64,000 bases of DNA, taken from the NCBI RefSeq assembly GCF_025998535.1, contig NZ_AP024233.1, positions 1,930,001 through 1,994,000 on the forward strand. The letters are read 5' to 3'. The position numbers and the translations under genes were made by a program. The DNA is from Desulfolithobacter dissulfuricans. Its GTDB lineage: Bacteria > Desulfobacterota > Desulfobulbia > Desulfobulbales > Desulfobulbaceae. Position 1 is the first letter of the stretch. Every line of letters starts with the position of its first letter. Below the pieces are notes generated by a model. It did not search any database. It was not told the DNA's origin and saw only the letters and a program-made list of their open reading frames with translations. This document shows, piece by piece, positions 1 to 9,434 of the stretch.

Positions 1-2263
1 CCTGGCTCAAGTTGCCGATGCTGACCCCTTCCCGCGGGCCAAGGGTTACGTTATGCAGACCCACCCGGATGATGCCCCGCACCCCCTTGATGGCCTGATA
101 GGCATTGGTACACAGGTTCATGATAACTTGGTGCATCTGGGTGGGGTCGACCCGGACATAGGCAGACGAGGCAATGTCGGTTATGATTTCGATATTGGCA
201 GGCAGGCTGGCTCGGAGCAGCTTGAGCACTTCCTTGACAATGAGCGAAAGCTGCAGGGAAGAAACAGTTTTTTCAGTCTGCCGGGAAAAGGTCAGAATCT
301 GCTCTATCAACTTCCCTGCACGATCAGCGCCTTTAACGATCTCCTCCAGATTGGCCCGAAGGAGCGGATCATCCACCGCCCGCATCAGCGACAGTTCGGC
401 AAAGCCCATGATGGCGGTCAGGATGTTGTTGAAGTCATGGGCGATTCCACCGGCCAGGGTACCGATAGCCTGCATCTTCTGCGCCTGCCGGACCTGGTGT
501 TCCTGGACCACCTGCTCGGTGATATCGCGCTTCACCGCCACAAAGTGATGGATCCGGCCATTGCAGTCCTTGACCGGGGTGATGGTGGCCTCCTCTTCGA
601 GTATGGTCCCGTCTTTGCGCCGGTTGATGAATCGCCCCTGCCAGGTGGAACCGGAGCTGATCTCATCCCACATCATCTTGTAATAGTATTTCTCCCGCAT
701 GCCGGCATTGAGAATGCGCGGATTCTTGCCGACCAACTCCTCCATGGTATAGCCGGTCCGCTGCTCAAAGGCGGGATTGACATACTCGATACGGCCGTCC
801 ACATCGGTGATGATAACCGACTCGGCGGCCTGTTCCACAGCAGTGGCCAGCAGACGCCTGCGCTCCTCCATAAGCAGCCGTCTGCGGATATCATGGTACA
901 CCACCTGGACCATCCGCCGCGAGCCGACGGCAGTGGTGCTGGCACTGATTTCCACCGGAATGCGGCTTCCGTCTGCACTCTGGAGAAAAAGCTCATGTTT
1001 GCCGAGCACCTCGCTGAAACCCCGACCGTTACTGTAGAGATCCTGGTAGAGATGTCTGTCCTCCGGCGGATGGAGCTCATGGAGGTGCATGCCCACCAGG
1101 TCCTGGACCTCCCTGCCCAGCAGTTTGGACGCCTTTCTGTTGGCCTCGGTGACCAGCCCGGTCTCGGCATCGGCAATGATGATTGCGTCCTGGGCGGTCT
1201 CCATCAGGGAGCGGTACTGCTGGGTGGAATCCAGGTAGCGCTGTTCGATCTCCTTCTGCAGGGAAATATCGGTGATAGAGACCAGGGCCATGTGTGAATC
1301 GGGCCCGGAAAGGGCATCGATATTGATAATGGTATTGATACTGCGCCCGGAAAGGGTGGAACACTGGGCCTCGACGGAGAAATGTCGACTGCCGGCGAAC
1401 AGAGCCGAAAAGGCCGCCCGCAGGGCTTCCCTGGTGGACCTGGTCATTATCCCCCGGATACGTCCGACAAGTTCCTCCATGGTGGCGGCCTCGAACAGGT
1501 CCAGGGTGGACTGATTGACGTCGAGGATCCTGATCGCGGTCAAGGCCTGGTCGATAAAGTCGGGATTACGGCGGAAATAGTCACTGAGCTCGGCAACACC
1601 TTGTTCCCGCAACTGGGAGAACAGGTTCATCAGCTGGGAGAAATCACCGAGCCAGAGGGAAATACTGGAGTGACGGAAGATGGACCTGAAGCGCTCCTCG
1701 CTCAACTCGAGCTTGGCGTCCACCTTCTGGCGCTTGGCAATATCACGGCGCACTGTCTCCTGCAGGAGGCGAGCGTCATAACGCTGGGTGAGGCGCCGGG
1801 CAAGATAGAGCAGCAAGCGGGTTTCTCGACTGGACCAGGCGTCTTCCTGGTCTCTCTTTTCAAGCAACAGCAACCGGGGACGGTCATATCTGGTCGGCAG
1901 GACTGCAGCCATGAGGGCACTGGAGCCAAGCGCCGCCTCCAGGTCCGGGGCTGCCGGGCTGTCCGCCCCCAGATGCATCACCCCTCTGGAGCTCAGCAGT
2001 TGGCGCAGGAGCGCTGCCACCGGCTCCGAAACCCTGAATATGTCATTGTCCCCGGAGACAACAGGATCCGGAGATTCGGACAGCCAGGTTCTGGTAACCA
2101 GGTAGGGAACCAGCGGGTCACAGGGAAAGAGCACATGCACGGCCCGGAGGGCAAAGATCTGGAGAAATTCTCTGGCCGCCAGGTCGAGCAGAAATTCCGG
2201 AGGATCTTCCGTATCCAGGAGGGTATCAAAATTTTCGAGAATATCGAGAAGGTCGTTATCCAT
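1..2263 (-). CDS. PAS-domain sensor histidine kinase, 3' end outside window
   Basis: Reading the minus strand from the ATG at 2261-2263 gives 754 open codons to the window edge. Order: a GAF-like N-terminal region (about residues 30-190), three PAS domains (about 200-345, 350-465, 470-595), a HisKA domain with the motif GGIAHDFNN and phospho-acceptor His609, then the start of the ATPase domain (N-box MNLCTNAYQAI). HDFNN-type kinases often end in a receiver, which would lie outside the window. No transmembrane segment is seen, so it is probably a cytoplasmic sensor. No in-frame ATG exists upstream before a stop near 2348. The ribosome-binding site is weak. The signal sensed and the partner regulator cannot be read from the sequence. 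Confidence 0.9.
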   Translation of the reverse strand, partial: MDNDLLDILENFDTLLDTEDPPEFLLDLAAREFLQIFALRAVHVLFPCDPLVPYLVTRTWLSESPDPVVSGDNDIFRVSEPVAALLRQLLSSRGVMHLGADSPAAPDLEAALGSSALMAAVLPTRYDRPRLLLLEKRDQEDAWSSRETRLLLYLARRLTQRYDARLLQETVRRDIAKRQKVDAKLELSEERFRSIFRHSSISLWLGDFSQLMNLFSQLREQGVAELSDYFRRNPDFIDQALTAIRILDVNQSTLDLFEAATMEELVGRIRGIMTRSTREALRAAFSALFAGSRHFSVEAQCSTLSGRSINTIINIDALSGPDSHMALVSITDISLQKEIEQRYLDSTQQYRSLMETAQDAIIIADAETGLVTEANRKASKLLGREVQDLVGMHLHELHPPEDRHLYQDLYSNGRGFSEVLGKHELFLQSADGSRIPVEISASTTAVGSRRMVQVVYHDIRRRLLMEERRRLLATAVEQAAESVIITDVDGRIEYVNPAFEQRTGYTMEELVGKNPRILNAGMREKYYYKMMWDEISSGSTWQGRFINRRKDGTILEEEATITPVKDCNGRIHHFVAVKRDITEQVVQEHQVRQAQKMQAIGTLAGGIAHDFNNILTAIMGFAELSLMRAVDDPLLRANLEEIVKGADRAGKLIEQILTFSRQTEKTVSSLQLSLIVKEVLKLLRASLPANIEIITDIASSAYVRVDPTQMHQVIMNLCTNAYQAIKGVRGIIRVGLHNVTLGPREGVSIGNLSQ

Positions 2264-2585
2264 GGATGACAGCTGCGAAAGCCTGAACAGAAGAGAATGA
2301 AATTGGTCCCGGGCCGGGGGCCGCCAGTTGGCGGTCAGGGTTTCCGGTCACAATATCCCCCGAGCCCACCAGTCGCTCTTTACCACAGCTGGTTGCATTA
2401 TACGACCGACCTGTGTCTCTTTTACGTGCCACAATGTTACCAGCCAAGCCCGGAGAACCCGCAGGAACGCCCCCGGGTACAGGCCGGACATACCTGAAAT
2501 GAAGTCTATCATATTTGCGACCCGGGAAGCAATCAGGAAACCGTAAGGACCTGGCCATGCAGGGGGATTCTTCACGATGCATCCC
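2264..2585. other. intergenic gap without recognised gene
   Basis: These 322 bases separate the antiporter stop from the kinase start on the same strand. Open frames here have no recognisable protein pattern, and I see no clear hairpin with a T run. It probably holds the kinase promoter. Confidence 0.5.
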
Positions 2586-4610
2586 TCATTCAGTCCTGAG
2601 GGGTCTGGCGCACCCGGGTCCTTCAGGACTGCGACCGAAAAGGGTGCTGATCCGGGCCAGGTCCTCGGAAGAGCCCATCAGATAAAGGACATCCTCGGCA
2701 TACAGAGGCATGTCCACCTCGGGATTGGGAAAGGTCTGGGATCCGCGGCGAACCGCAAGGACGGTTACGCCGAATTTTTTCCGCAGCTCCAGATCGGCGA
2801 GGGATTTCCCCACCATGGAAGATCCCTGCTCAATACGCATGGAGGAGACTTCCACATCGGGAAGATGCAGGTCTGAGCCGGAAAACAGGGAGGACTGTTC
2901 CGCCATACTGCGGAACATCTCATAGCCATCCGAGCGAAGCTGGGTGACCATGGTATCGATCTCGTCCCTGGGAATGAGATATTTAGCCAGCACCCGGGAA
3001 AATATCTCAACCGATGTCTCAAACTCCTCGGGGATAACCTCGTTGGCTCCCAGTTCGTAAAGGGCCTGCATCTCCGCGAGATACCTGGTCCGGACGATGA
3101 GATGGGCCTTGCGGGTCAGCCTGCGGACATTTTCCGTGATGGCCCGGGTGGCAGCAGGATCGTTGATGGCGACCACCACCACGGTGGCATCCTCGATTCC
3201 GGCATGGCGGAGCACCTCCTCATGGACGGCATCGCCGTAAAAAATTGGCTCGCCCTTCTCCCTTTCCTTTTTCACTGTATCCGGTGACATCTCGATGATG
3301 ACATAGGGAATGTTGATCATCTTCGCCGCCCGGGCCAGGTTGCGACCATTGAGGCCAAAACCGATAATGACCAGGTGCTGGCTCAACCTGGGGAGTGGTT
3401 CCTGCTCGGACACGGGCCAGAGGCCGGTCTTCAGGCGTACCGGTACCGGCAGCCTGAGGATCTGATCGGCAAGACGGGGCGCCAGGACAATGATGAAGGG
3501 AGTGGCTGCCATGGTCAGCACGGCCACGGCGAGAAAAAGCTGGTAGTGACTGGCCAGCAGGCCGTGCTCCAGCCCGGTCTTGGAGAGGATAAAGGAAAAC
3601 TCTCCCACCTGGGATATGGCCAGGCCGGCCAGGATGGAGGACCTCAGCGGAAGACCAAGCAGGATGGCCCCGCCGGTGGCGATGACGGCTTTGAGGAGCA
3701 GAACTCCGGCCGAGACAATCAGGATGATCCCAGGATGGCTGAGCAGATAACCGGTATCCAGCAGCATGCCGATGGAGACAAAGAAAAAACTGGTGAATAC
3801 GTTACGAAACGGGAGGATGTTTCCCAAAGCCTGGTGGCTGTATTCTGATTCAGAAATGATCAGCCCGGCGATAAAGGCGCCCAGGGCGAGGGAGAGGCCG
3901 GCATAGGAGGTGAGCCAGGCAATGGTGAAGCAGATGGTCACCACGCTTAGAAGGAAAAGCTCCTTGCTGCGGGTCCGGGCGACCTGATGCAGGAGCCAGG
4001 GCATGAGATACCGGGCAGCCACCAGAATCAGACCGATAATGGCGACGCTCTTGGCGACAAACAGAAGCAGAGAGCTGTCTCCGGCTTCGGGCTGGCTCCC
4101 CACCAGCAGCGGCGTTACCAGGATCATGGGCACGATGACGACATCCTGGAACAGGAGGATTCCCAGGTCGGTGCGACCGTGGGGAGTGTCCACCTCGGCC
4201 TTTTCCTGGATCAGCCGCAGGACAATAGCGGTACTGGAGAGGGAAATCAGGAAGCCGTAAAATATCGCCTCGGCCGGGGACAGGCCAGTCATCCTGGTGA
4301 CGAGATAGACCGCAAGAATGGTCAGGCCGACCTGGAATGAGCCGCCGATCAAGGCCTGTTTTTTGATTTCAATGAGTTTTTTGAAGGAAAACTCGATCCC
4401 GATGGTGAAAAGGAGCAGGATAACCCCGATCTCGGCCAGGGCCTCCACCTCGTGGACCGCACCGACCAGACCAAAACCATGGGGGCCGGCCAGGATCCCG
4501 GTCAGCAGCAGGCCGACCACCGGTGGCAGCCGGAGGAAATGAAAGAGCAGCAGAACAGCGACAGAGAGCCCGAAAATGATGACGATATCGGTGAGCAGAG
4601 GGAGTTCCAT
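2586..4610 (-). CDS. CPA2-family monovalent cation:proton antiporter with TrkA-N/TrkA-C domains
   Basis: Inner-membrane antiporter of the KefB/KefC/YbaL group, expected to exchange K+ or Na+ for H+. I chose the ATG at 4610 (MELPLLTDIV, 674 aa); an upstream TTG would add 21 residues that do not resemble a membrane N-terminus. About 12 hydrophobic segments fill residues 1-375, including the family pattern PPVVGLLLTGILAGP near residue 27. A Rossmann-type RCK domain follows, with GFGLNGRNLA near residue 415, then a TrkA-C domain at the end. The gating ligand (NAD(H), glutathione or nucleotide) cannot be told. The downstream same-strand kinase is 322 bases away, so co-transcription is uncertain. 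Confidence 0.92.
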   Translation of the reverse strand: MELPLLTDIVIIFGLSVAVLLLFHFLRLPPVVGLLLTGILAGPHGFGLVGAVHEVEALAEIGVILLLFTIGIEFSFKKLIEIKKQALIGGSFQVGLTILAVYLVTRMTGLSPAEAIFYGFLISLSSTAIVLRLIQEKAEVDTPHGRTDLGILLFQDVVIVPMILVTPLLVGSQPEAGDSSLLLFVAKSVAIIGLILVAARYLMPWLLHQVARTRSKELFLLSVVTICFTIAWLTSYAGLSLALGAFIAGLIISESEYSHQALGNILPFRNVFTSFFFVSIGMLLDTGYLLSHPGIILIVSAGVLLLKAVIATGGAILLGLPLRSSILAGLAISQVGEFSFILSKTGLEHGLLASHYQLFLAVAVLTMAATPFIIVLAPRLADQILRLPVPVRLKTGLWPVSEQEPLPRLSQHLVIIGFGLNGRNLARAAKMINIPYVIIEMSPDTVKKEREKGEPIFYGDAVHEEVLRHAGIEDATVVVVAINDPAATRAITENVRRLTRKAHLIVRTRYLAEMQALYELGANEVIPEEFETSVEIFSRVLAKYLIPRDEIDTMVTQLRSDGYEMFRSMAEQSSLFSGSDLHLPDVEVSSMRIEQGSSMVGKSLADLELRKKFGVTVLAVRRGSQTFPNPEVDMPLYAEDVLYLMGSSEDLARISTLFGRSPEGPGCARPLRTE

Positions 4611-4838
4611 AACTTGAGCCCATATTCTCCTGGCGGCAGGACAGGAAGGAAGCAGAGAGGGAGCCCGCAACAACAGGGCTCATGAAGGTATCTTCAGGCT
4701 ATTTTACATGGTCGGCAGCCGGGGAGCGAGAAAAACATTCCACTGCGGCGGGGTGGCCACAGGAGAATGGAAGGATCGACGGTGAGAGAATCGGTGATCC
4801 CGGCTCTGACGAAAAGAAGATGGTGTTTGCCTGGCGGT

Positions 4839-5672
4839 TTAGCCGTAGCTGTGCAGACCGGAAAGCAGGTAGTTGACCCCGTAATAGGTAAACATGACCG
4901 AGGCGAAACCGGTGATGGAAAACCAGGCGATTTTCCTGCCGCCCCAGCCCCTGGTAAAGCGGGCATGCAGGGCCGCGGCATAGATGAACCAGGTAATAAG
5001 CGACCAGGTCTCCTTGGGGTCCCAGCTCCAGTAGGTTCCCCAGGCCGAATTGGCCCACACGGCCCCGGTTATGATGCCGGCGCTGAGCCAGAGAAAGCCG
5101 AACAGCAGGGTCTTGTGCATGATGTCGTCAAGGACAGCAAGATCCGGAAGCTGAGCCAGGAGAGGACTGGAGGTGCCGCTGTTCTTTTCCCTGTTTTTCA
5201 GCAGGTATATCACCCCGAATCCGCAGGCCACCGCAAAGGCTGCGTACCCTATGAAACAGGTGACCACATGGGCGATGAGCCAGTTGCTCTGCAGGGCCGG
5301 CACCAGTGGCCGGATGGCCGGGTTTTTCAGCTCCGCCAGGATCATGGCCAGGGCGGCAAAGGGCATGGCAAAGGCACCGAGATGGCGGTTTTTATACAGA
5401 TATTCCAGCCCCAGGTACAGAACGGCAATGGACCAGGAAAAAAAGACCAGCGACTCATACATGTTGGAGAGCGGCGCATACCCTATTCCCATCTGATGGG
5501 ATTCAACCCATCGCAGAATGATGCCGCCTGTATTGACGCCCAGGGCGACAGTGGTGGCCGCAGTGGCCAGAACACCAAGTCGCGGTGCCCGAAAGACAAA
5601 GAGGGCAATATAGATAATGGCAGAGACAAGGTAGGCAAACGTTGTGATGCCAAGCAGCTGTGAACTGTCCAT
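4839..5672 (-). CDS. ccsB: CcsB/CcsA-type cytochrome c biogenesis protein
   Basis: 277-aa polytopic membrane protein with about eight hydrophobic segments. The tryptophan-rich motif WSWDPKETWSLITW near residue 220 is the heme-handling signature of the CcsA/CcmC/CcmF family, which presents heme for attachment to apocytochrome c outside the membrane. The ATG at 5672 is preceded by AGGA at good spacing. Its usual partner ResB/Ccs1 is not adjacent here. A System II cytochrome c pathway would suit an anaerobe with many multiheme cytochromes. Subtype naming (CcsA or CcsB) varies between annotation schemes. Confidence 0.9.
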   Translation of the reverse strand: MDSSQLLGITTFAYLVSAIIYIALFVFRAPRLGVLATAATTVALGVNTGGIILRWVESHQMGIGYAPLSNMYESLVFFSWSIAVLYLGLEYLYKNRHLGAFAMPFAALAMILAELKNPAIRPLVPALQSNWLIAHVVTCFIGYAAFAVACGFGVIYLLKNREKNSGTSSPLLAQLPDLAVLDDIMHKTLLFGFLWLSAGIITGAVWANSAWGTYWSWDPKETWSLITWFIYAAALHARFTRGWGGRKIAWFSITGFASVMFTYYGVNYLLSGLHSYG

Positions 5673-6213
5673 AAAATAGTATCCTCTCCGGTGGTTTCTC
5701 GCCTGAAGATGACCGGCTCGTCACTTCCGGAGGTCACGATCCATCCCAGGCCCATCTTCAGGGACGATTTGCTCTGTATAGAATTCTTCCCCTACTCCTG
5801 TTCCCGGGGTCAACCGGGCAGACAGCCTGTAGTATGAGTTGCCGCCGGTCGATCCGCCCAGCCAGCCGCCGGAGGATATCGACCGCGTCCACCCTTGTTC
5901 ACTGTTCCCGGGAGCAGCAACACTTTCTCCGTCGTCAAGTCCCCCGGGGAACTGCTCATTCCCCATGGTATATGAATTCGTTCATGCACAACAGAAATGT
6001 TTTATTATTTCTCTTATACCTAATCGGCATATCCAGGATCCTTGCCATTTCCTTCCCGGTGTCCCGAACTGGTCATTCCAGGTTTTCAAATAACAAAATA
6101 CCCTCCATCCAAACGATATCTCTTGACTTTGTACCGTAAGAATACTACAGGAATACACTTGCAACAAACAGAAAATAATGACACTTTTATTCTAAAAAAC
6201 AAAAAAGTGATCC
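5673..6213. other. long intergenic region between ccsB and nhaR remnant
   Basis: About 540 bases between divergent genes. A minus-strand frame (5721-5966) is open but glycine-rich and unlike any family I know. The part nearest nhaR (6050-6213) is AT-rich and contains a TTGACT near 6122 that could be a -35 box. No RNA gene was recognised. Confidence 0.4.
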
Positions 6214-7112
6214 ATGGAATGGCTCAACTACCATCATCTTTACTACTTCTGGTCCGTGGCCAGGGGAGAAAGTATCAGCAGGGCCAGTGAACGGCTCGGT
6301 CTGGCCCCTCGACCATCAGTGTTCAGGTGGGCAAACTTGAGGAGGCCCTGGGCGGCAAACTATTCCGCCGGGTCGGCCGCAACCTGGAACTGACAGAAAT
6401 GGGCCGGATTGTCTACCGTTACGCGGACGAGATCTTTGCCCTTGGCCGGGAAATGATGGATACGGTGCGGGGACGCGTCGTGTCGGGGCCCCTGCGACTG
6501 GTGGTCGGCATTGTCGATGCCCTGCCCAAGCTGGTGGTCCGCAAACTTCTGGAGCCGGCCCTCCAGCTCCCGGAGCAGATCCGCCTCATATGCCACGAAG
6601 GCAAGGAAGAACAACTCCTGGCCGAACTTTCCGTCCATGGCCTGGACATCGTCTTGACCGATACCCCGGTCAAATCAGGACTCAGTGTCAAGGCCTACAG
6701 CCATTTGCTCGGGGAATGCGGGGTGAGCTTCTTTGCAGTGGAATCGCTGGCCGCCAGGGTGCGCCGGAATTTTCCCCAATCATTGAACGGAATGCCCATG
6801 CTTCTGCCCTGTCCCATGTCCGCCCTGCGCGGTTCCCTGGACCAGTGGTTCGATACCCGGGACATTCATCCGAAAATCGTCGGAGAATTTGACGACCAGG
6901 CCCTGCTCAAGGTCTTCGGTCAGGCCGGAGACGGGATTTTTGCCGCTCCTTCCGTGATCGAGAAAGAGGTGGTACAGCTTCATGATGTAACGGTGGTGGG
7001 CCGCAGCGATGCGGTCAGGGAACAGTTCTATGCCATTTCCGTGGAACGGATCATCAAACACCCGGCGGTGGCCGCCATCCAGAAGGCGGCCAGCAGCTCT
7101 ATTTTCACCTGA
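6214..7112 (+). pseudogene. nhaR: nhaR-like LysR-family regulator, broken by a one-base frameshift
   Basis: The first frame starts at the ATG at 6214 (MEWLNYHHLYYFWSVARGES), which closely matches the NhaR N-terminus, and runs to about 6305. The second frame, from about 6309 to 7112, contains the rest: VQVGKLEEALGGKLFRR, then NhaR-like effector-domain motifs ECGVSFF and GEFDDQALLKVFG. Adding one C to the four-C run at 6305-6308 joins the frames and restores the helix-turn-helix sequence APSTISVQVGK. The intact protein would be about 299 aa, the normal length for this family. In enterobacteria NhaR activates the Na+/H+ antiporter gene nhaA; no nhaA is adjacent here. A sequencing error in the homopolymer is as likely as a real lesion, because no other damage is seen. 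Confidence 0.85.
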
Positions 7113-7484
7113 GCAGACAGATCCGGTCAGATGGCGGCACAGAAGCGATTTTCTGCACCGGTCTGTCACCGGTACGCCACCGGCAGAAATCCAGCCCCCT
7201 TGGCAATCCACCTCTGGACCAACCAGGCCCACCGTTCCGTCAGGAGGCTGAACCGTGGCCCGGCCGGCTTTTTTCACCGCCTCCACGAGAGCATAATCCC
7301 AGAGCAGTAGCTGGAAAGCTTTGCACCAGAGGCAAAACAAGTCATTATACTAAAGAGAAATCTCTGCCCCACCCCGACCACAGGTACCACATCCCCGATT
7401 ATCGCTGGACAAGGACCTGTGGCGGGAATACAATAGTCGTGTATCATATTATCTGAAATTCATTCTCTATTCCAGCGACCAGTC
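7113..7484. other. intergenic gap without recognised gene
   Basis: These 372 bases lie between the nhaR remnant and the L,D-transpeptidase. A minus-strand open frame (to 7340) includes a short stretch rich in Gly and Val (GRATVQPPDGTVGLVGPE), but it runs antisense into nhaR and has no family match that I recognise. No terminator or RNA is seen. Confidence 0.35.
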
Positions 7485-8276
7485 ATGGGCAAAACACATC
7501 CTTCCCCGCCTGTTTTTCTGCCGGGTATTGCGCTCATTACCACCGTCACAATTCTCTTTTCCCTCAGATGGGCGATGGCCGCCCCGCCGGTCAACGAACG
7601 GGCCAGAGAACTGATGGACCGTGCCAGAACCAGGCTTGCGGCCGAACTGGACCAGAAGGGAATGCATCTGGGCCTGCCCATCTTCATCCGCATCTTCAAG
7701 ATACCCGGCACCCTGGAGGTCTGGCTGCAGCAGGATGGTACCTTTCAGCTGTTCAAAACCTATCCCATCTGCTCCTATTCCGGTTTTCCCGGGCCGAAAC
7801 TGCACGAAGGCGACTGGCAGAGTCCCGAGGGGTTCTACACCGTCACCCCCGAACAGATGAACCCCAACTCCCAGTATCACCTCTCGTTCAACATCGGTTA
7901 TCCCAACAGTTATGACTCCTCGCTGGACAGGACCGGCAGCAATATCATGGTCCATGGCGGCTGCTCCTCCAGGGGCTGCTTCGCCATGACCAATTACTGG
8001 ATGGAAGAGATCTACCTGCTGGCCCACACCGCCCTGGCCGGTGGACAGGAATCGTTCAGTGTCCATGTCTTTCCCTTTGTCATGACCGCCCGCAACATGT
8101 TCAAGTTCCGCAGTTCGCCCTGGCTCGACTTCTGGAATAATCTCAAGGAAGGTTACGATGCCTTTGAGGAGACCAGGCAGGTTCCGGCCATAACGGTTGC
8201 CGAAGGCCGATACCAGGTCCTGCCGGACATGCGGCTGGCCCTGGGCGCCGGCAAAAAAGACAGGGAGTCCCTATGA
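7485..8276 (+). CDS. YafK-type L,D-transpeptidase, secreted
   Basis: 263 aa with an N-terminal hydrophobic segment (about residues 11-33, ending AMA), typical of a Sec signal. The YkuD-fold catalytic region has His in MVHGGCSS and the nucleophile Cys in SSRGCFAMT near residue 170. The arrangement matches the YafK/DpaA branch rather than the classical SHGC form. Members cleave or form links at meso-diaminopimelate in peptidoglycan; DpaA releases Braun lipoprotein from murein in Escherichia coli. The stop overlaps the start of the PilZ gene (ATGA), so the two are probably translated together. Confidence 0.88.
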   Translation: MGKTHPSPPVFLPGIALITTVTILFSLRWAMAAPPVNERARELMDRARTRLAAELDQKGMHLGLPIFIRIFKIPGTLEVWLQQDGTFQLFKTYPICSYSGFPGPKLHEGDWQSPEGFYTVTPEQMNPNSQYHLSFNIGYPNSYDSSLDRTGSNIMVHGGCSSRGCFAMTNYWMEEIYLLAHTALAGGQESFSVHVFPFVMTARNMFKFRSSPWLDFWNNLKEGYDAFEETRQVPAITVAEGRYQVLPDMRLALGAGKKDRESL

Positions 8277-8611
8277 TAGTAGAGGAACGGCGCCAGGCGA
8301 CCCGGATCCGTTTTGAAAGCCGGGTCCGGATCCACCTGAACAGCGGCGAGCTCGAGGCCACTGCCGACACCAGGGACATCAGCCTGAAGGGCCTGTATAT
8401 TCGCTCGGAGGAAAAACTGCCGGTTGGCACCCGATGTTCCCTGGATATCGACCTCACGGGTCCGGGCAGCAAGCTGATCTGTTCGCTCACCGGGGTGATA
8501 TGCCGCCATGATGCCAGTGGCATGGGCATCCATTTCCAGGAAATGAATGCCGACACCTTTATCCACCTGAAAAGCTTTATCAAACTCAAGCAGGAACTGG
8601 TGGTTGAGTAG
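8273..8611 (+). CDS. PilZ-domain protein, probable c-di-GMP receptor
   Basis: 112 aa, essentially a single PilZ domain. The two ligand motifs are present: RRQATR at residues 6-11 (RxxxR) and DISLKG near residue 38 (DxSxxG). A lone PilZ domain usually passes the c-di-GMP signal to a partner protein. Its ATG overlaps the stop of the L,D-transpeptidase gene by four bases (ATGA). This suggests, without proof, a link between c-di-GMP and cell-wall remodelling. It converges with the hcpR-like gene 17 bases downstream. Confidence 0.9.
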   Translation: MIVEERRQATRIRFESRVRIHLNSGELEATADTRDISLKGLYIRSEEKLPVGTRCSLDIDLTGPGSKLICSLTGVICRHDASGMGIHFQEMNADTFIHLKSFIKLKQELVVE

Positions 8612-8628
8612 ACCGCCTCGTGGACAGC

Positions 8629-9300
8629 TTACATCTCGCGCAACCGCGGCAGGTCAAGAATGTGGATGGTCCTTCCATCCACCTGGATGAGTCCCTCGTC
8701 GGTCATTTTGGCAAAAATCCGCGACAGGGTCTCAGGAATGGTGCCCAGCAGGCTGGCCAGCTGCCCCTTGGGAATATCCAGGATAACCTTGCCATCATCT
8801 CCCTGTTCTTCGGCCAGATAGACCAGGTGAGCCGCCAGGCGGCCCGGCACCTCTTTGAGGGAAAGACTCTCGATCTGACTGGCGAAACGCCGCAGCCGCA
8901 GAGAAAGCATGGCCAGAAGATTGAGCGCCAGCGAGGCGTTGCCAGTGACCAGGTCGACAAAACCGTCCCGGGGGAAGAAAAGGATCCTGGCCCGACTCAG
9001 GGCAACGGCATTGGCAGGAAACGGATTGCCGTGAAACACGGCCACTTCGCCAAAGGGTTCGCCCGGTCCAAAGATATGCAGGGTCTGTTCTTTGCCGACA
9101 AGGGACATCTTGAAGATTTTAACCTTGCCATCAAGGACCATGTAGAAACCGTTGGCCTCGTCTCCTTCGAAAAATATCGGTTCACCCCGCTTGAACTCCT
9201 TCGTGGTGGCAATGGCAGCCAGCTGGTCAAGCTGTTCCCGGGGCAGGCCGTCGAAAAGAAAACTTCGGCCGATTATTTCCTTAACTTTTTCTGAAGGCAT
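8629..9300 (-). CDS. hcpR: Crp/Fnr-family regulator, HcpR-like
   Basis: I chose the ATG at 9300 (MPSEKVKEIIGRS, 223 aa). The open frame extends upstream, but that would place coding sequence over the divergent promoter. Order: a cyclic-nucleotide-binding-type beta barrel (about residues 10-125, with GEPFGEVAVFHGNPFPANAVA), a dimer helix, and a C-terminal winged helix with LASLLGTIPETLSRIFAKM as recognition helix. There is no Cys-rich N-terminus as in Fnr. HcpR proteins control nitrosative-stress genes, and this gene is divergent from hcp across 134 bases holding a TTGA-N6-TCAA palindrome. The specific HcpR assignment rests on this neighbourhood. Confidence 0.88.
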   Translation of the reverse strand: MPSEKVKEIIGRSFLFDGLPREQLDQLAAIATTKEFKRGEPIFFEGDEANGFYMVLDGKVKIFKMSLVGKEQTLHIFGPGEPFGEVAVFHGNPFPANAVALSRARILFFPRDGFVDLVTGNASLALNLLAMLSLRLRRFASQIESLSLKEVPGRLAAHLVYLAEEQGDDGKVILDIPKGQLASLLGTIPETLSRIFAKMTDEGLIQVDGRTIHILDLPRLREM

Positions 9301-9325
9301 AGATTTTTCTAAAAAAAACAATTTT

Positions 9326-9339
9326 TTGACATAGATCAA
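9326..9339. promoter_or_regulatory. FNR/HcpR-type operator between hcpR and hcp
   Basis: TTGACATAGATCAA is a symmetric TTGA-N6-TCAA site of the kind bound by Crp/Fnr-family regulators. It lies 26 bases upstream of the hcpR start and about 95 bases upstream of hcp, so it could serve both autoregulation and hcp control. Confidence 0.65.
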
Positions 9340-9388
9340 TGGAACCTTATGCAAGATGGTGCATAATGGGACCATACAAACATAAACC

Positions 9389-9401
9389 TGACATAACGTC
9401 A
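9389..9401. promoter_or_regulatory. second, weaker inverted repeat in hcp upstream region
   Basis: TGACATAACGTCA is a TGAC-N5-GTCA inverted repeat 33 bases before the hcp start. Its spacing differs from that of the 9326 site, so it may be a degenerate second operator or chance. Confidence 0.35.
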
Positions 9402-9434
9402 AACACGACATAAATCAGACAAAGGAGATACATT

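Noticed and set aside
53-2269. Long plus-strand open frames over the first 2.2 kb
   Set aside because: The minus strand reads as a clear PAS histidine kinase with HisKA and ATPase motifs; the plus frames are shadows of it.
5721-5966. 81-codon minus-strand frame upstream of ccsB
   Set aside because: Glycine/serine-rich, no recognisable family, no clear ribosome-binding site; no evidence beyond being open.
6780-7340. 186-codon minus-strand frame over the end of nhaR
   Set aside because: Most of it is antisense to conserved NhaR coding sequence and it has no family pattern that I recognise.
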